Shown here in pieces: positions 10,930 to 20,346 of a DNA stretch of 64,000 nt; position 1 is the stretch's first letter; the number at the start of each line of letters is the position of its first letter. Source of the DNA: a bacterium (lineage in GTDB: Bacteria; Bacteroidota; Bacteroidia; B-17B0; Aurantibacillaceae); NCBI GenBank assembly GCA_029945625.1, contig JAQSCW010000018.1:62001-126000 (forward strand), given 5' to 3'. The position numbers and the translations under genes were made by a program. Under the pieces are notes generated by a model, which did no database searches, had not been told where the DNA came from, and saw only the letters and a program-made list of their open reading frames with translations.

Positions 10930-10950
10930 GCATTTGCTGAAATTAGGAAA

Positions 10951-10978
10951 GGCTGCCATAATTGGCGGCCTTTTTTTT
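10951..10978 (+). terminator. Intrinsic terminator after HU
   Basis: Stem GGCTGCCA / TGGCGGCC (8 pairs including one G-T) with a TAAT loop, followed directly by eight T residues. Confidence 0.85.
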
Positions 10979-11168
10979 GTACCTAGATTCGGGGATTGTG
11001 AATTTGCGCTTCCAATTAGTGGGGTATTTTGCGTACCTGTATTAGCAAACATACTTTTTTAGGGAAATTCTTGAAAGAGGACAACAAAAACATAAATATT
11101 TTTGTTAAAAAGGAAATAAATTGAGCGATGGTTTAACATTATAACTATCTTAGCCTTCTAGACTAAAA

Positions 11169-11198
11169 ATCACAAGATTAACAAATCACAAGATTAAC
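11169..11198 (+). repeat. Tandem 14-mer in the leader of a T9SS protein gene
   Basis: ATCACAAGATTAAC is repeated at 11169-11182 and 11185-11198 with period 16, ending 17 bases before the start codon at 11216. It may be a recent slippage duplication or a binding site in the leader. A TATTTTTG box (11097-11104) further upstream fits the -7 consensus, but no well-spaced -33 box was found. Confidence 0.6.
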
Positions 11199-11215
11199 TT
11201 AAACCAAATAACAAC

Positions 11216-13420
11216 ATGAAAAAACGATTACTAATTGGAACGGCACTGTTAGCAGCAGTCAGTGTATTTCCGCAAAATGCCAGAATTAATGTGAAACCTA
11301 GTGGGAAGGCTGATTATTCACTGGTGAAAGCTAATTTATACAGTATTGGAGTAAATGAGCCTACCGCGGCGTCTCCTCTTTTTGGATCAGGACAAAGCGG
11401 TTCAACCAATCAAGGAAAGCCTGCTTCTCCTTCTATAAGCTGGTCTTTATTGTGTGGATCGATGAACACTTACGGTATGCTTGTAAGTTCTTCACGCCCT
11501 TTGCAATATAACCCTGCTTTAAATACCGTTTCGTTTATTCACCGAAAAAGCACAAGTTATCAGCCTATTCCTGCTCTTCCTTCAACGGCAGAATCGGGAG
11601 TTATTGTTGCCGAAATTAGCTCAAACTGGGGAACCAGTTGGGACAGTACCTGCATTTGGTCAAATGCTACCAACTGGGGTCGTTATCCGGAAGGGGCGAT
11701 CTACAATCCAACCGGAAATACAAGTATTAGCAACGCTTATGTTGTTGGTAGCGGTCCTGTAGTTTCAGGAAGCAATTTTGTTGGAAACTGGTACGCAAGT
11801 AAGAAATTAGGAACTTATGACAAAACAGCTAGTTCTGCAACAGGTGCACAACAATTCTTGTCATTTACCCTGGGAACTTATCCTCCAAATCAAAATCCAC
11901 ATGGATGGATGCGCAATGGATTTAGCTCCACCGATGATGGAATTGTAAGAACTGTTGGTGTAGTTGCTGATGACCTTGCCGGTTTAGCTACCACCAGAGG
12001 TTTTGCAGTTGCAACAGGTACATTTAATGGAACCGCTTTCGACTGGAGAATTGATACCCTTATTCCTCCGGTAATGCTTAAGCCGGACGGTAGTAAATAT
12101 TTGTCTCCTGACCCGCAAATGGCATGGAATCAAGCAGGAACTGTTGGTTACGTTGTAGGAACAGGAGTTAGAACGGGTGCTATTCGTTCAAACAGAAGTT
12201 CACAACCAATCATTTATAAAATGGACAGAAGCACTAACCCTGCTGCCACTTGGACATTACTAACAAATCAAATTGACTTTAATGCGCCTACAGCTACCAT
12301 TGTACCTTATTATTGTGCCGGACAGCCGGTGACTCAACCGGTAGTTAATGGTGATACCATTGGACTTCCTTTCACAACAGAACTTGACATTGCGGTGGAC
12401 AAAGATAATAAGCTGCACGTTGGAGCAGTATTTATGTCAGGAGCAACCGATCACCCTGATTCATTGAACTATTATTCACAATACGTGACTTCTATCAATC
12501 CAAGCGAACAATACAAGTGGCCGCACGTAAGAAACGGTCATCCGTATATCTGGGATATTATTGGAGACGGAACAGCTGCATGGAAAGTGGTAAGAGTTGA
12601 CTCAATTTCTTCAGAAGGTCCTGATGCAGGTTCAGGTCGTCCTGGTTATACTGAGAATCCTTGGGATCCTACCGGAACAAATAGTGCAAAAATTAACATG
12701 GATGCCCGTTTGCAATTAGGCCGCACTCCTGATGGCAAATATATTACTTTCTCATGGGTTGAATCGGATAGCAGTTATACTTTTAATGCATTTAAGTGGA
12801 ACAATTTGCCCGATATCAAAACCCGCGTAATGGCGATTAATTCCGGTACTTCTACTTATGTGATGGATGTGTCTTCATTTTCAACTCCAACTTTGCAAGT
12901 TAGTCCTAAACAAAACTTAACAACCGGAGATAATAACGTAATGACCCGTGCTACACTTCACTACATGTCGCCCATCACAAGTGCCGCAACTGTGTATACA
13001 AGTACCACTGCTTTTTACACGGTAGAAATTAATACGCCACTTACGGTTACAAATAGCAATCCCTACTCGCAGTTAACCAACAATGCTACTTGGTATGGCG
13101 CTACTAAAATTGCGTATAAATTCAAGCAAGCTTCTACTGTTGGCATAAGCAAAAACTCTGCAGATGCATTTGAAGGCAGTTATATTTATCCGAACCCGGC
13201 TCAAAGCAGTGCAGTTTTAGCTTTAGATCTTACATCTAGTTCAGCAGTTGATGTAACAGTGTTCAATACTGTTGGTCAAGCTGTGAAATCAATCAGAACA
13301 CAAGGTCAGGTTGGCGAAAATCACATTAACATTGACTTGAGCGGCTTATCTACAGGAATTTATTTGGTTAACGTGAAGGCAGGAAATGCAAGCACCACCA
13401 AAAAATTAATTGTTGAATAA
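11216..13420 (+). CDS. T9SS-sorted secreted protein, tandem paralogue 1
   Basis: Extracellular protein of 734 residues with a signal peptide (MKKRLLIGTALLAAVSVFPQ) and a type A sorting domain at the C-terminus (YIYPNPAQSS ... GIYLVNVKAG ... KLIVE, about residues 660-734). The long middle part is closely related, over its whole length, to the product of the next gene (13634-15832); shared stretches include LLCGSMN.YGMLVS, GNWYASKKLGTYD and GTFNGTAFDW. It is rich in Asn, Ser, Thr and Trp, consistent with beta structure. I recognise no catalytic motif, and no function is assigned. Similar proteins often occur as families in Bacteroidota. A strong terminator ends the gene, so the two paralogues are separate transcription units. 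Confidence 0.85.
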   Translation: MKKRLLIGTALLAAVSVFPQNARINVKPSGKADYSLVKANLYSIGVNEPTAASPLFGSGQSGSTNQGKPASPSISWSLLCGSMNTYGMLVSSSRPLQYNPALNTVSFIHRKSTSYQPIPALPSTAESGVIVAEISSNWGTSWDSTCIWSNATNWGRYPEGAIYNPTGNTSISNAYVVGSGPVVSGSNFVGNWYASKKLGTYDKTASSATGAQQFLSFTLGTYPPNQNPHGWMRNGFSSTDDGIVRTVGVVADDLAGLATTRGFAVATGTFNGTAFDWRIDTLIPPVMLKPDGSKYLSPDPQMAWNQAGTVGYVVGTGVRTGAIRSNRSSQPIIYKMDRSTNPAATWTLLTNQIDFNAPTATIVPYYCAGQPVTQPVVNGDTIGLPFTTELDIAVDKDNKLHVGAVFMSGATDHPDSLNYYSQYVTSINPSEQYKWPHVRNGHPYIWDIIGDGTAAWKVVRVDSISSEGPDAGSGRPGYTENPWDPTGTNSAKINMDARLQLGRTPDGKYITFSWVESDSSYTFNAFKWNNLPDIKTRVMAINSGTSTYVMDVSSFSTPTLQVSPKQNLTTGDNNVMTRATLHYMSPITSAATVYTSTTAFYTVEINTPLTVTNSNPYSQLTNNATWYGATKIAYKFKQASTVGISKNSADAFEGSYIYPNPAQSSAVLALDLTSSSAVDVTVFNTVGQAVKSIRTQGQVGENHINIDLSGLSTGIYLVNVKAGNASTTKKLIVE

Positions 13421-13444
13421 ATAATCCCTACCTTTTTGTTAGAG

Positions 13445-13477
13445 GAGGCTGTCTTTTGAGACAGCCTCTTTTTTTTT
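13445..13477 (+). terminator. Intrinsic terminator between the tandem paralogues
   Basis: Perfect 10-bp stem GAGGCTGTCT / AGACAGCCTC with a TTTG loop and nine T residues. Confidence 0.92.
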
Positions 13478-13604
13478 GCGGGAATTCACCTTTTTCCGCG
13501 ATCCCTTTGCTCAGATTCTTTTGCGTTTGAGCAGCAAAGGCTGCCAGTTGTAAAGGGAAAGTCGCCTGCCGTATAAGATAAGGCATGACGGCGTGCATAT
13601 AGTT

Positions 13605-13612
13605 TAACTTTA
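13605..13612 (+). promoter_or_regulatory. Candidate -7 box TAACTTTA
   Basis: TAACTTTA lies 21 bases before the ATG at 13634. The same octamer sits at a similar distance before nadE and mreB. It differs from the TAnnTTTG consensus in the last base; no clear -33 element is visible. Confidence 0.4.
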
Positions 13613-13633
13613 TATTAAACTAAATCCAATAGC

Positions 13634-15832
13634 ATGAAAAAACTACTACTCATGGGATTCGCGCTGTTCTTGGCAATATGCGCTTTTCCGCAGCAGCAAA
13701 AGGTTCGTTCAAACACTGAGCAACTACTTGATATGAAAAAACTCAAAGCACAGCAATTTCGCATAGGAGCCAACGAAACCGTTCCTGCTTCAAACATTGC
13801 AGGCTCAGGACAGTTCTTTTTTCCAACTGCCCTAAAACCCGCATCCACTTCTACCATCAATTGGCAATTACTTTGTGGCTCTATGAATGTTTATGGTATG
13901 CTGGTGTCAAACAGCCGCCCCCTGCAATACAATCCCACATTGAATGCACTTACATTTATTCATAGAAAAAGTGCAAGCTATCAGCCCTTACCTTCAGTGC
14001 CCTTTACGGCTGAATCGGGGGTAATTGTGGCCGAGGTGAGCACCAATTGGGGAAATAGCTGGGATAGCACCGCATTGTGGTCAAACGCCTCCCAATGGGG
14101 AAGATATCCGCAGGGGGCCATTTACAATCCTTTGGGAAATACAAGCATGAGTGCTGCTTATGTTGTTGGAAGTGGTCCCACTGTTTCAGGAAACTCGTTT
14201 ACCGGCAATTGGTACGCCAGCAAGAAATTAGGCACCTACGATAATACTGCGAGCAATGCTGCCGGAGCACAGCAATTCTTATCATTTACTTTGTCCACGT
14301 ATCCCCCCAATCAGGCACAGCATGGCTGGTCGAGAACAGGTTTTAGTTCAACCAACGATGGCATGGTGCGGTCTTTAGCTATTATTGAAGACGATTTGCA
14401 GGCGCTTTCAACTGTTCGCGGATTTGCAGTAGTGACCGGAACATTCAATGGCACTGCCTTTGACTGGTCGGTTGATTCGTTGATTCCCAATTGCATTCCT
14501 GATGGAGGCGGACAAAAACATTTGAATCCCGATCCGCAAATGGCCTGGAATGAAGCGGGCACCGTTGGATATATTGTTGGTATTGGTGCTCTGAGCTCTT
14601 CCTCTTTGTGTAATAAAGGGTATCAGCCTATAGTTTACAAATTAGATAAAACAACAAATCCTGCCGCAACATGGATGCTGATGAAAGGTATTGATTTTAA
14701 TTCGCCTTGTTTAAAGCCACTTACTTACCATTGCGCACAGCATCCGGTAACACAACCTGCTGTTAATGGAGACACCATTGGCATTCCATTTGTAAATGAT
14801 TACGACATTGCTGTTGATGCAAATAATAACTTACATATTGGTATGACCTTTATGTCGACCGCAACCGATAATTCTGATTCTCTAAATTTTATTTCTCAAT
14901 TTACAACTTCAATCAATCCCACCGAATTGTATAAGTGGGCACATGTTGCCGGTAATCACCCCTACCTATATGATTTTGTTGGAAATGGCAGTGACCCCTG
15001 GGTGGCCTATCTTATTGATTCTATTTCCTCAGAAGGACCCGGCATCACACCCGGTTCACCGGGATTTAATGAAAATCCCTGGGACAATACGGGCGATGGG
15101 GGAATAAAAGTAAGCATGGATTCACGGATTCAACTTGGCAGAACCCCGGATGGTAAATTTATCACCTATTGCTGGGCCGAATCGGATAGCAGCTATACAT
15201 TTAATGCGTTTAAATGGAATAATTTGCCCGACCTATACACGCGCTTGATGGCCATTGGTTCCAGTGCAGGAACAGCCAGTATAAATGCGAATTCGAAAAT
15301 TGCCATAAGTCAGAATAGTAATGACGTAAGAACACGTGCCACCTTGCATTTTATGTCGCCAATTACCGGATCAGCTACCATTGTAACTGCTACCATTTCT
15401 CCCGCCCTCAGCAAAACGGTAAACATAAACACGCCTTTTACAGTAACTAACAGTAATCCATATTCCCAACTTACCAATAATTCTACCTGGTATGGACGCG
15501 CCACTCTCAGCTACTTTTTTAGTACTAATAAACAGATGAAACCATGTGACATTACAGGTATACATGAGATCAGTGGAATTATTACAGAAGCTTCCATCTT
15601 TCCAAATCCGACAAAAAACAGCGCAACACTTACCCTCACGCTTCGAGAAAATTCTCCACTCTCAATTACCTTTTTAAATGCTCTGGGCCAAACCCTTAAA
15701 GTTGTTGAAGCGATGGGAAATAATGGCGAAAATAAAATCACTTTAAATGTGAATGAACTCAGTGCCGGAATTTATTTTGTAAACATAAAAGCCACTAATT
15801 CATCCGGAACCCGAAAGATGATCATTGAGTAA
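13634..15832 (+). CDS. T9SS-sorted secreted protein, tandem paralogue 2
   Basis: A 732-residue secreted protein with signal peptide (MKKLLLMGFALFLAICAFPQ), a long beta-rich body and a type A sorting domain (SIFPNPTKNS ... GIYFVNIKAT ... KMIIE). By eye well over half of the aligned positions match the preceding paralogue, including conserved stretches such as PDPQMAWN.AGTVGY, VNGDTIG and LGRTPDGK; divergence is concentrated in the first 60 residues and before the sorting domain. Codon use differs slightly (more C-ending codons). No enzyme motif was found. The pair most likely arose by tandem duplication followed by separate promoters and terminators. Ligand or function unknown. Confidence 0.85.
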   Translation: MKKLLLMGFALFLAICAFPQQQKVRSNTEQLLDMKKLKAQQFRIGANETVPASNIAGSGQFFFPTALKPASTSTINWQLLCGSMNVYGMLVSNSRPLQYNPTLNALTFIHRKSASYQPLPSVPFTAESGVIVAEVSTNWGNSWDSTALWSNASQWGRYPQGAIYNPLGNTSMSAAYVVGSGPTVSGNSFTGNWYASKKLGTYDNTASNAAGAQQFLSFTLSTYPPNQAQHGWSRTGFSSTNDGMVRSLAIIEDDLQALSTVRGFAVVTGTFNGTAFDWSVDSLIPNCIPDGGGQKHLNPDPQMAWNEAGTVGYIVGIGALSSSSLCNKGYQPIVYKLDKTTNPAATWMLMKGIDFNSPCLKPLTYHCAQHPVTQPAVNGDTIGIPFVNDYDIAVDANNNLHIGMTFMSTATDNSDSLNFISQFTTSINPTELYKWAHVAGNHPYLYDFVGNGSDPWVAYLIDSISSEGPGITPGSPGFNENPWDNTGDGGIKVSMDSRIQLGRTPDGKFITYCWAESDSSYTFNAFKWNNLPDLYTRLMAIGSSAGTASINANSKIAISQNSNDVRTRATLHFMSPITGSATIVTATISPALSKTVNINTPFTVTNSNPYSQLTNNSTWYGRATLSYFFSTNKQMKPCDITGIHEISGIITEASIFPNPTKNSATLTLTLRENSPLSITFLNALGQTLKVVEAMGNNGENKITLNVNELSAGIYFVNIKATNSSGTRKMIIE

Positions 15833-15846
15833 AGTACCCTGTTAAC

Positions 15847-15879
15847 AAAAAAAGCCGTCCCAAGAGGGCGGCTTTTTTT
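15847..15879. terminator. Bidirectional intrinsic terminator
   Basis: Seven-pair stem GCCGTCC / GGGCGGC (one T-G pair) with loop CAAGA, flanked by A7 on the left and T7 on the right. It can stop transcription of both converging genes, the T9SS paralogue on the plus strand and the aminotransferase on the minus strand. Confidence 0.85.
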
Positions 15880-15891
15880 AGTTCAAAAAAA

Positions 15892-17148
15892 CTATGATAG
15901 TTTTTTGAGAGCCTCTCTTAAATTGTGAACGATATGCTGCACATCATCCGGTTTGCACGTGCCCACCGAAAGGCGGTACCAGCTTGACGATTCGGCGGCG
16001 CCAAACGCATAAAATGGAACAATGGCCAGTTTGGCTTCGTCCAACAAATATTTGGTCACCTCCTTCGTGCTTTCAAGAATTTTTCCTTCTGCTGTTTTTT
16101 TCCCTTGCAAAGCAAACTGCACTGTTAAATAAATTGCAGCCTGCGGACTCACAGCATCTACCATAAAACCTTCTTTTTTAAGTTGGAGGAATCCCTTGTA
16201 GAAACCGAGCAAACGCAGATGGAGTTTTTCCTTTTGTTTTACTAGAAAAGCATCGTACAAATCCAATTGCGATAGATAGTTAGCGGTGGCCAATTGCTCG
16301 GCTTTAGGTGCCCAGGCTCCCACATGAGTGAGGATGGCTTTCATCTTATCGATGATGAATTTTGGGCCCATGCTCCAGCCAACACGAACGCCGGTGGCGG
16401 ACAATGATTTGGAGATGCCATCCACAAAAATTGTAAAAGCGCGCATTTCGGGGCGTAAAGATACAGGGTCATAGTGAACAATTTCCCCATAGGTTAGTGC
16501 CCAGTAGATCTGGTCATACATGAGGTAAACAGGTTTTACTCCGGCGGGTCTTTTTTTATTTTCTTCAAGAATAAGATCACAAATATCTTCCAGTCCTTTT
16601 TTTGTAAATACGGTGCCGGTTGGGTTTTGGGGAGAACAAAGGGTGATCAGTGAAAGTTTGGAAATATGCGGCTTGAGGTCTTCGGCGCTTGGCATAAAAT
16701 TCTGAGACGAGGTTGTTTCCACCACCACTGCCTTTGCATTGTTCAAATAGGTATAGTGATTGTTGTTCCAGGAGGGCGTGGCAAAGAAAACAAAATCACC
16801 TTCATCCACAAGGGCTCTAAAAATGCTATATATAATTGGCCTTGCTCCACCGGCAATAAGAATTTCCTCGGGCTTGTAATCGAGGCCGGCTCTTTGTTTC
16901 AAAAGGTTGCTCACCGCCTGGCGTAATTCAGGCATCCCGTCAGCGGCCGGATAATTGGTTTGATTATTGGTGTATTCGTTGATGATATAACTTTTCAATT
17001 CGTCGGGAATTGGAAATTCCTTCGGGTCAAAATCGCCGATGGTGAGGTTAAATATTTTTTCACCCTGCTTTATTTTTTCGTTCACTTCGGCAGCGAGTTT
17101 AATGATCTCGGAGCCAATTATGTGTTCTGCTAACTTGGATACCTGCAT
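15892..17148 (-). CDS. PLP-dependent aminotransferase, class I/II
   Basis: Fold-type I aminotransferase of the aspartate aminotransferase superfamily, cytosolic, 418 residues. Seen: the N-terminal LTIGDFDPKEFPIP, the PLP phosphate-binding region GGARPIIYS, the SPQNPTG motif, a YDQIYW segment in which the conserved aspartate holds the pyridine nitrogen, and the Schiff-base lysine in DGISKSLSATGVRVGW. The substrate cannot be read from the sequence. The open frame extends 12 codons further upstream, but the ATG at 17148 (MQVSKLAEHI) matches the family N-terminus and is preferred. It is transcribed away from the LacI-type regulator, which may or may not control it. Confidence 0.88.
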   Translation of the reverse strand: MQVSKLAEHIIGSEIIKLAAEVNEKIKQGEKIFNLTIGDFDPKEFPIPDELKSYIINEYTNNQTNYPAADGMPELRQAVSNLLKQRAGLDYKPEEILIAGGARPIIYSIFRALVDEGDFVFFATPSWNNNHYTYLNNAKAVVVETTSSQNFMPSAEDLKPHISKLSLITLCSPQNPTGTVFTKKGLEDICDLILEENKKRPAGVKPVYLMYDQIYWALTYGEIVHYDPVSLRPEMRAFTIFVDGISKSLSATGVRVGWSMGPKFIIDKMKAILTHVGAWAPKAEQLATANYLSQLDLYDAFLVKQKEKLHLRLLGFYKGFLQLKKEGFMVDAVSPQAAIYLTVQFALQGKKTAEGKILESTKEVTKYLLDEAKLAIVPFYAFGAAESSSWYRLSVGTCKPDDVQHIVHNLREALKKLS

Positions 17149-17379
17149 TTGTTTATTTTTTTGCAAGATAAAGTTTATTGCCAAAATGCGACATGACTTA
17201 TGAAAGTTTGTTCATTTATAGTTCAAAATGGTTGGCCCTTCGCATTCTTAAATTTCATCACAATCCGCTGAAGTGCCATCTAAATCCTTTTAAATGGACG
17301 AAATTAATAATATATTTAATCGTTGGTTCTAACTCTAAACGTGCAAATAGAGCTAATTACATAAATAACCCGGGAGTTT

Positions 17380-18387
17380 ATGAAGAAACTGCAGCTAGCG
17401 GATTTATCGAAAAAATTAGGGTTTTCAAAAACACTTATCTCGATGGTATTGAACGGGAAGGGAAATCACTATGGGATTAGTAAAAAGAGTCAGGCTAAGG
17501 TAAGGGATGCCATTGCTGAACTGAATTACTCACCCAATAAATTCGCAAAGTCGCTACGCACCGGTAAAAGTTTTTTTATAGGATTAATTGTAACCGATAT
17601 TGCGAATCCTTTTTATTCTACAATTGCAAAAAGTATTGAGAATGTGCTGTTTGACAATGACTATAATCTTATGGTGTGCAGCACAGAAGAAAGTGAAGCA
17701 AGAGAGAAATTACTGGTTGAAATGATGGTGAATCAACAGGGCGTTGATGGACTGATCATTGCAAGTACCTTCAAGGATGCCTCTTTTTATGGTCAGGCCA
17801 TTTTCACTAAAGTGCCAATGGTGTTTATTGACCGCGTTGTTCCACAGTTAAACGCCAACTATGTAATGGTCGATAATTACGGGGCTTCTTATGAAGTTGT
17901 AAGCCACCTTATTTCTCAAGGTTGTAAATCAATAGCCTGCTTCGCCATTACACCACTCTATTTGAGCACCATAAATGACCGGATAGAGGGATACCGCAAA
18001 GCGCTTGCAAAAAAGGGAATAAAGAATAATGCCGGACTGATAAAGGCCATTGGGTTTGAAAGCATAAAGGATGATGTGGAGAGGTGTTTAAAGGAACTCA
18101 TAACGTGTGAAATGCCGGTAGATGGTATATTTGCCCTAAATAATCACATTGCCGTGGCCATCCTTTCAGCGCTCAGGAAGAGAGCATTTGGGAAGTTGGC
18201 ACACATTAAGATTGCCTGTTTTGATGATGTGGATACGTTTGATATTGTAGATAAAAAGATCATTTCGGTGCGGCAACCCATAGAGGAAATCGGACAGAAT
18301 TCATCTACCTTACTTTTAGATGTTATTTTGGGAAAACAAAAGGAAAAATCAAAACGTGTGCTTGACACTAAACTGGTCGTTCGTTAG
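17380..18387 (+). CDS. LacI/GalR-family transcriptional regulator
   Basis: One-component repressor of 335 residues. The N-terminal helix-turn-helix (LADLSKKLGFSKTLISMVLNG, residues 5-25) and hinge helix (YSPNKFAKSLRTGKS) are followed by a periplasmic-binding-protein-like effector domain (IGLIVTDIANPFYSTIAKSIE, GLIIAS, MVDNYGA, DGIFALNN, IACFDD). In most LacI proteins the recognition helix context is VSxxLN; here it is ISMVLNG, still typical. No sugar-use genes are next to it, so its regulon is not evident. The start codon ATG follows a 195-base spacer. Its last 20 bases overlap the convergent SprT-like gene. Confidence 0.9.
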   Translation: MKKLQLADLSKKLGFSKTLISMVLNGKGNHYGISKKSQAKVRDAIAELNYSPNKFAKSLRTGKSFFIGLIVTDIANPFYSTIAKSIENVLFDNDYNLMVCSTEESEAREKLLVEMMVNQQGVDGLIIASTFKDASFYGQAIFTKVPMVFIDRVVPQLNANYVMVDNYGASYEVVSHLISQGCKSIACFAITPLYLSTINDRIEGYRKALAKKGIKNNAGLIKAIGFESIKDDVERCLKELITCEMPVDGIFALNNHIAVAILSALRKRAFGKLAHIKIACFDDVDTFDIVDKKIISVRQPIEEIGQNSSTLLLDVILGKQKEKSKRVLDTKLVVR

Positions 18388-19018
18388 CGGGTTCAAAGAC
18401 CTCCACTTCCACCAGTGGATTAAAGAGATACACGGCGCCACTGCTTATTTCGCGACACTTAAATCTTTTTCTAATCAATTCACCTTTTTGAAAAATCCGC
18501 GATCCATTATACAAGAACAGGGTATTGAGTGGGAGATATTCCAGAAAAACGGTATCGGTTCGTTCGTCGTGAAGCTTCAACGTTCGGAGCAGGTGAACGT
18601 CCGAACAACTTGAGGCGGCGGGATTATGAATATAGCGGCGTAGCGCCGAAAACACTTCCACCGGAAAAATATCTGTACTTAGAAAAGGTTGCATCAATTG
18701 TTGAAAATTCTTTTTCCATTCGATGCCGTGCGGATTTACTTTGTTTTTGTATTCAATATAAGTGACCAGATGAGCAACTTCGTGCACCAACGTGATTAAA
18801 AAAGCAAATTTATTTAAATTGTGATTTACTGTGATGAGGTGATTTGATCCGTTGCGGGGTGAGGTATAATCGCCTAATCGGGTGCTTCTCTCTTTCTTTA
18901 TTTTGAGCTTAAAATCATATGTAACGATCCACTCGGCAATTAGAGCCACACTTTGTCCAGGGAGATATTTTTTTAAAATCTCGGAGTTCTTTTGGTATTG
19001 AATAGCCCTTAAATTCAC
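18368..19018 (-). CDS. SprT-like zinc metalloprotein
   Basis: A 216-residue protein with the zincin motif HEVAH (His79, Glu80, His83) and a downstream NPHGIEW (His97), the pattern of the SprT/Spartan domain, in which the third zinc ligand lies in an HG.EW-type motif. The C-terminal part (after about 130) would be the beta/zinc-ribbon-like region; the four-cysteine ribbon of E. coli SprT is not clear here. Probable metal-dependent protease or DNA-protein-crosslink processing protein; the activity is inferred from the fold only. The start is GTG because the frame has no usable ATG. It overlaps the LacI-type gene tail-to-tail by 20 bases. Confidence 0.8.
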   Translation of the reverse strand: MNLRAIQYQKNSEILKKYLPGQSVALIAEWIVTYDFKLKIKKERSTRLGDYTSPRNGSNHLITVNHNLNKFAFLITLVHEVAHLVTYIEYKNKVNPHGIEWKKNFQQLMQPFLSTDIFPVEVFSALRRYIHNPAASSCSDVHLLRTLKLHDERTDTVFLEYLPLNTLFLYNGSRIFQKGELIRKRFKCREISSGAVYLFNPLVEVEVFEPANERPV

Positions 19019-19064
19019 TTTTTAAATTTAATTATCTTTGGTAAAAAATACCTGTTCAAAAGAC

Positions 19065-19072
19065 TAACTTTA
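19065..19072 (+). promoter_or_regulatory. Candidate -7 box TAACTTTA before nadE
   Basis: TAACTTTA, followed by C, ends 17 bases before the ATG of nadE. A TTTG at 19037-19040 is upstream but the 24-base spacing is longer than the usual 19-21. Confidence 0.4.
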
Positions 19073-19089
19073 CAAACAAATCTTAGTTA

Positions 19090-19869
19090 ATGTCTCAACA
19101 AAAAATAATTGATCATATTGTTAATTGGCTGAAGAATTATTCTGCAATTTCCGGCACCGGGGGTTTTGTGGTTGGGATTTCGGGAGGCATAGATAGCGCA
19201 GTAACCTCTACGTTATGTGCTATGACCGGCAAGAGGGTAATCGCGCTGAATTTACCCATACGTCAATTTAAAACAGAATTCGATCGCAGTACTGAGCACA
19301 TTACTTGGCTTTGCAAGAAGTTCAGCAATGTGGAAACCCATACGGTGGATCTTGGTTTGGTTTTGAGTCAATTTGAAACAGTTCTCCCCAATGACCTGCA
19401 TGAGTTTATGGTGATGGCCAATACCCGTGCCCGTTTAAGAATGACAACTCTGTATGCCTTTGCCACGCGTTACGGCCTTTTGGTGGCCGGCACCGGAAAC
19501 AAAGTGGAAGATTTTGGGGTTGGGTTTTATACTAAATACGGCGATGGTGGGGTGGACATCAGTCCCATCGCTGACTTATATAAAACGGAGGTATACGGTT
19601 TGGGTGATGAGCTTGGAATTATACCAAGTATTCTGCAGGCACCACCTACCGACGGTTTGTTTGCCGACGGGAGAACAGATGAAGACCAAATAGGTGCTAC
19701 TTATCCTGAATTGGAGTGGGCAATGACATATCTGGAAAATGAAGATACGTATGCGCTTAGTACACGTCAAAAATTAGTGATGGAATTATATGAAAAAAGG
19801 AATACAGCTAACCGGCATAAAATGATCCCAATTCCTGTGTGCCACATCCCAAAATTAGTGAGATCATGA
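19090..19869 (+). CDS. nadE: Ammonia-dependent NAD+ synthetase
   Basis: Last step of NAD synthesis: amidates deamido-NAD using ATP and ammonia. The 259 residues consist of the synthetase domain only, without the glutaminase domain of the longer form, hence ammonia dependence. Seen: the ATP pyrophosphatase loop SGGIDS (Ser31-Ser36), the region GTGNKVEDFGVGFYTKYGDGGVD, which binds the deamido-NAD and ATP at the dimer interface, and SPIADLYKTEVYGLG. The stop overlaps the start of the next gene (ATGA), so the lipoprotein, YbaB and carbonic anhydrase genes probably share its transcript. It complements the kynurenine-pathway genes at the window ends. Confidence 0.96.
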   Translation: MSQQKIIDHIVNWLKNYSAISGTGGFVVGISGGIDSAVTSTLCAMTGKRVIALNLPIRQFKTEFDRSTEHITWLCKKFSNVETHTVDLGLVLSQFETVLPNDLHEFMVMANTRARLRMTTLYAFATRYGLLVAGTGNKVEDFGVGFYTKYGDGGVDISPIADLYKTEVYGLGDELGIIPSILQAPPTDGLFADGRTDEDQIGATYPELEWAMTYLENEDTYALSTRQKLVMELYEKRNTANRHKMIPIPVCHIPKLVRS

Positions 19870-20345
19870 GGACCTTTTTTGTCATCTTATTACAGAGTGT
19901 GTTATTGTTTTCTTGTGCGAAAAAGAAGAGCAACGGCTCAGATCCTGCCGCTCAAATACCACAGCAAACAGCTCCCGAAATTTTTGTGAAAGTGGATGGG
20001 AATACCTTTAGCTGTAACATCTGCTCATCTACATACCTGAGTGGAGGATTGAGAGGTGTAACTTTCGCAACATCTTCCTCAAGCGATCAAATCCTGCTCC
20101 GCTTTTCAACCCTGCCAGTTACCGGAACTTATTCTCTGGTGAAACAAGGCAATCCGGCTGTCACGTATGTAAAAAATTTTACATATTACCATGCGGTAAT
20201 GGGAAGTCTCACTATCACAGCTATTGACACCTCTGCAAATGGTTCTATTAACCAACTAAGTGCCACATTCCAATGCAAAACGGATACGTCATTCATTCCT
20301 TCTTATGCACTCAGCGAAGGCAGCATTCATTTAAATTATAAGTAG
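19866..20345 (+). CDS. Small lipoprotein of unknown function
   Basis: A 159-residue protein with a lipoprotein signal (MRTFFVILLQSVLLFSC, modified Cys17) followed by KKK, a charged stretch, and a beta-rich domain containing the cysteine-rich motif SCNICSS. The frame is open upstream, but the ATG at 19866 overlaps the nadE stop as ATGA and starts exactly at the signal peptide, so it is chosen. Likely exported and lipid-anchored. I do not recognise the domain. It is followed after one base by the YbaB gene, probably in one operon. Confidence 0.75.
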   Translation: MRTFFVILLQSVLLFSCAKKKSNGSDPAAQIPQQTAPEIFVKVDGNTFSCNICSSTYLSGGLRGVTFATSSSSDQILLRFSTLPVTGTYSLVKQGNPAVTYVKNFTYYHAVMGSLTITAIDTSANGSINQLSATFQCKTDTSFIPSYALSEGSIHLNYK

Positions 20346-20346
20346 T

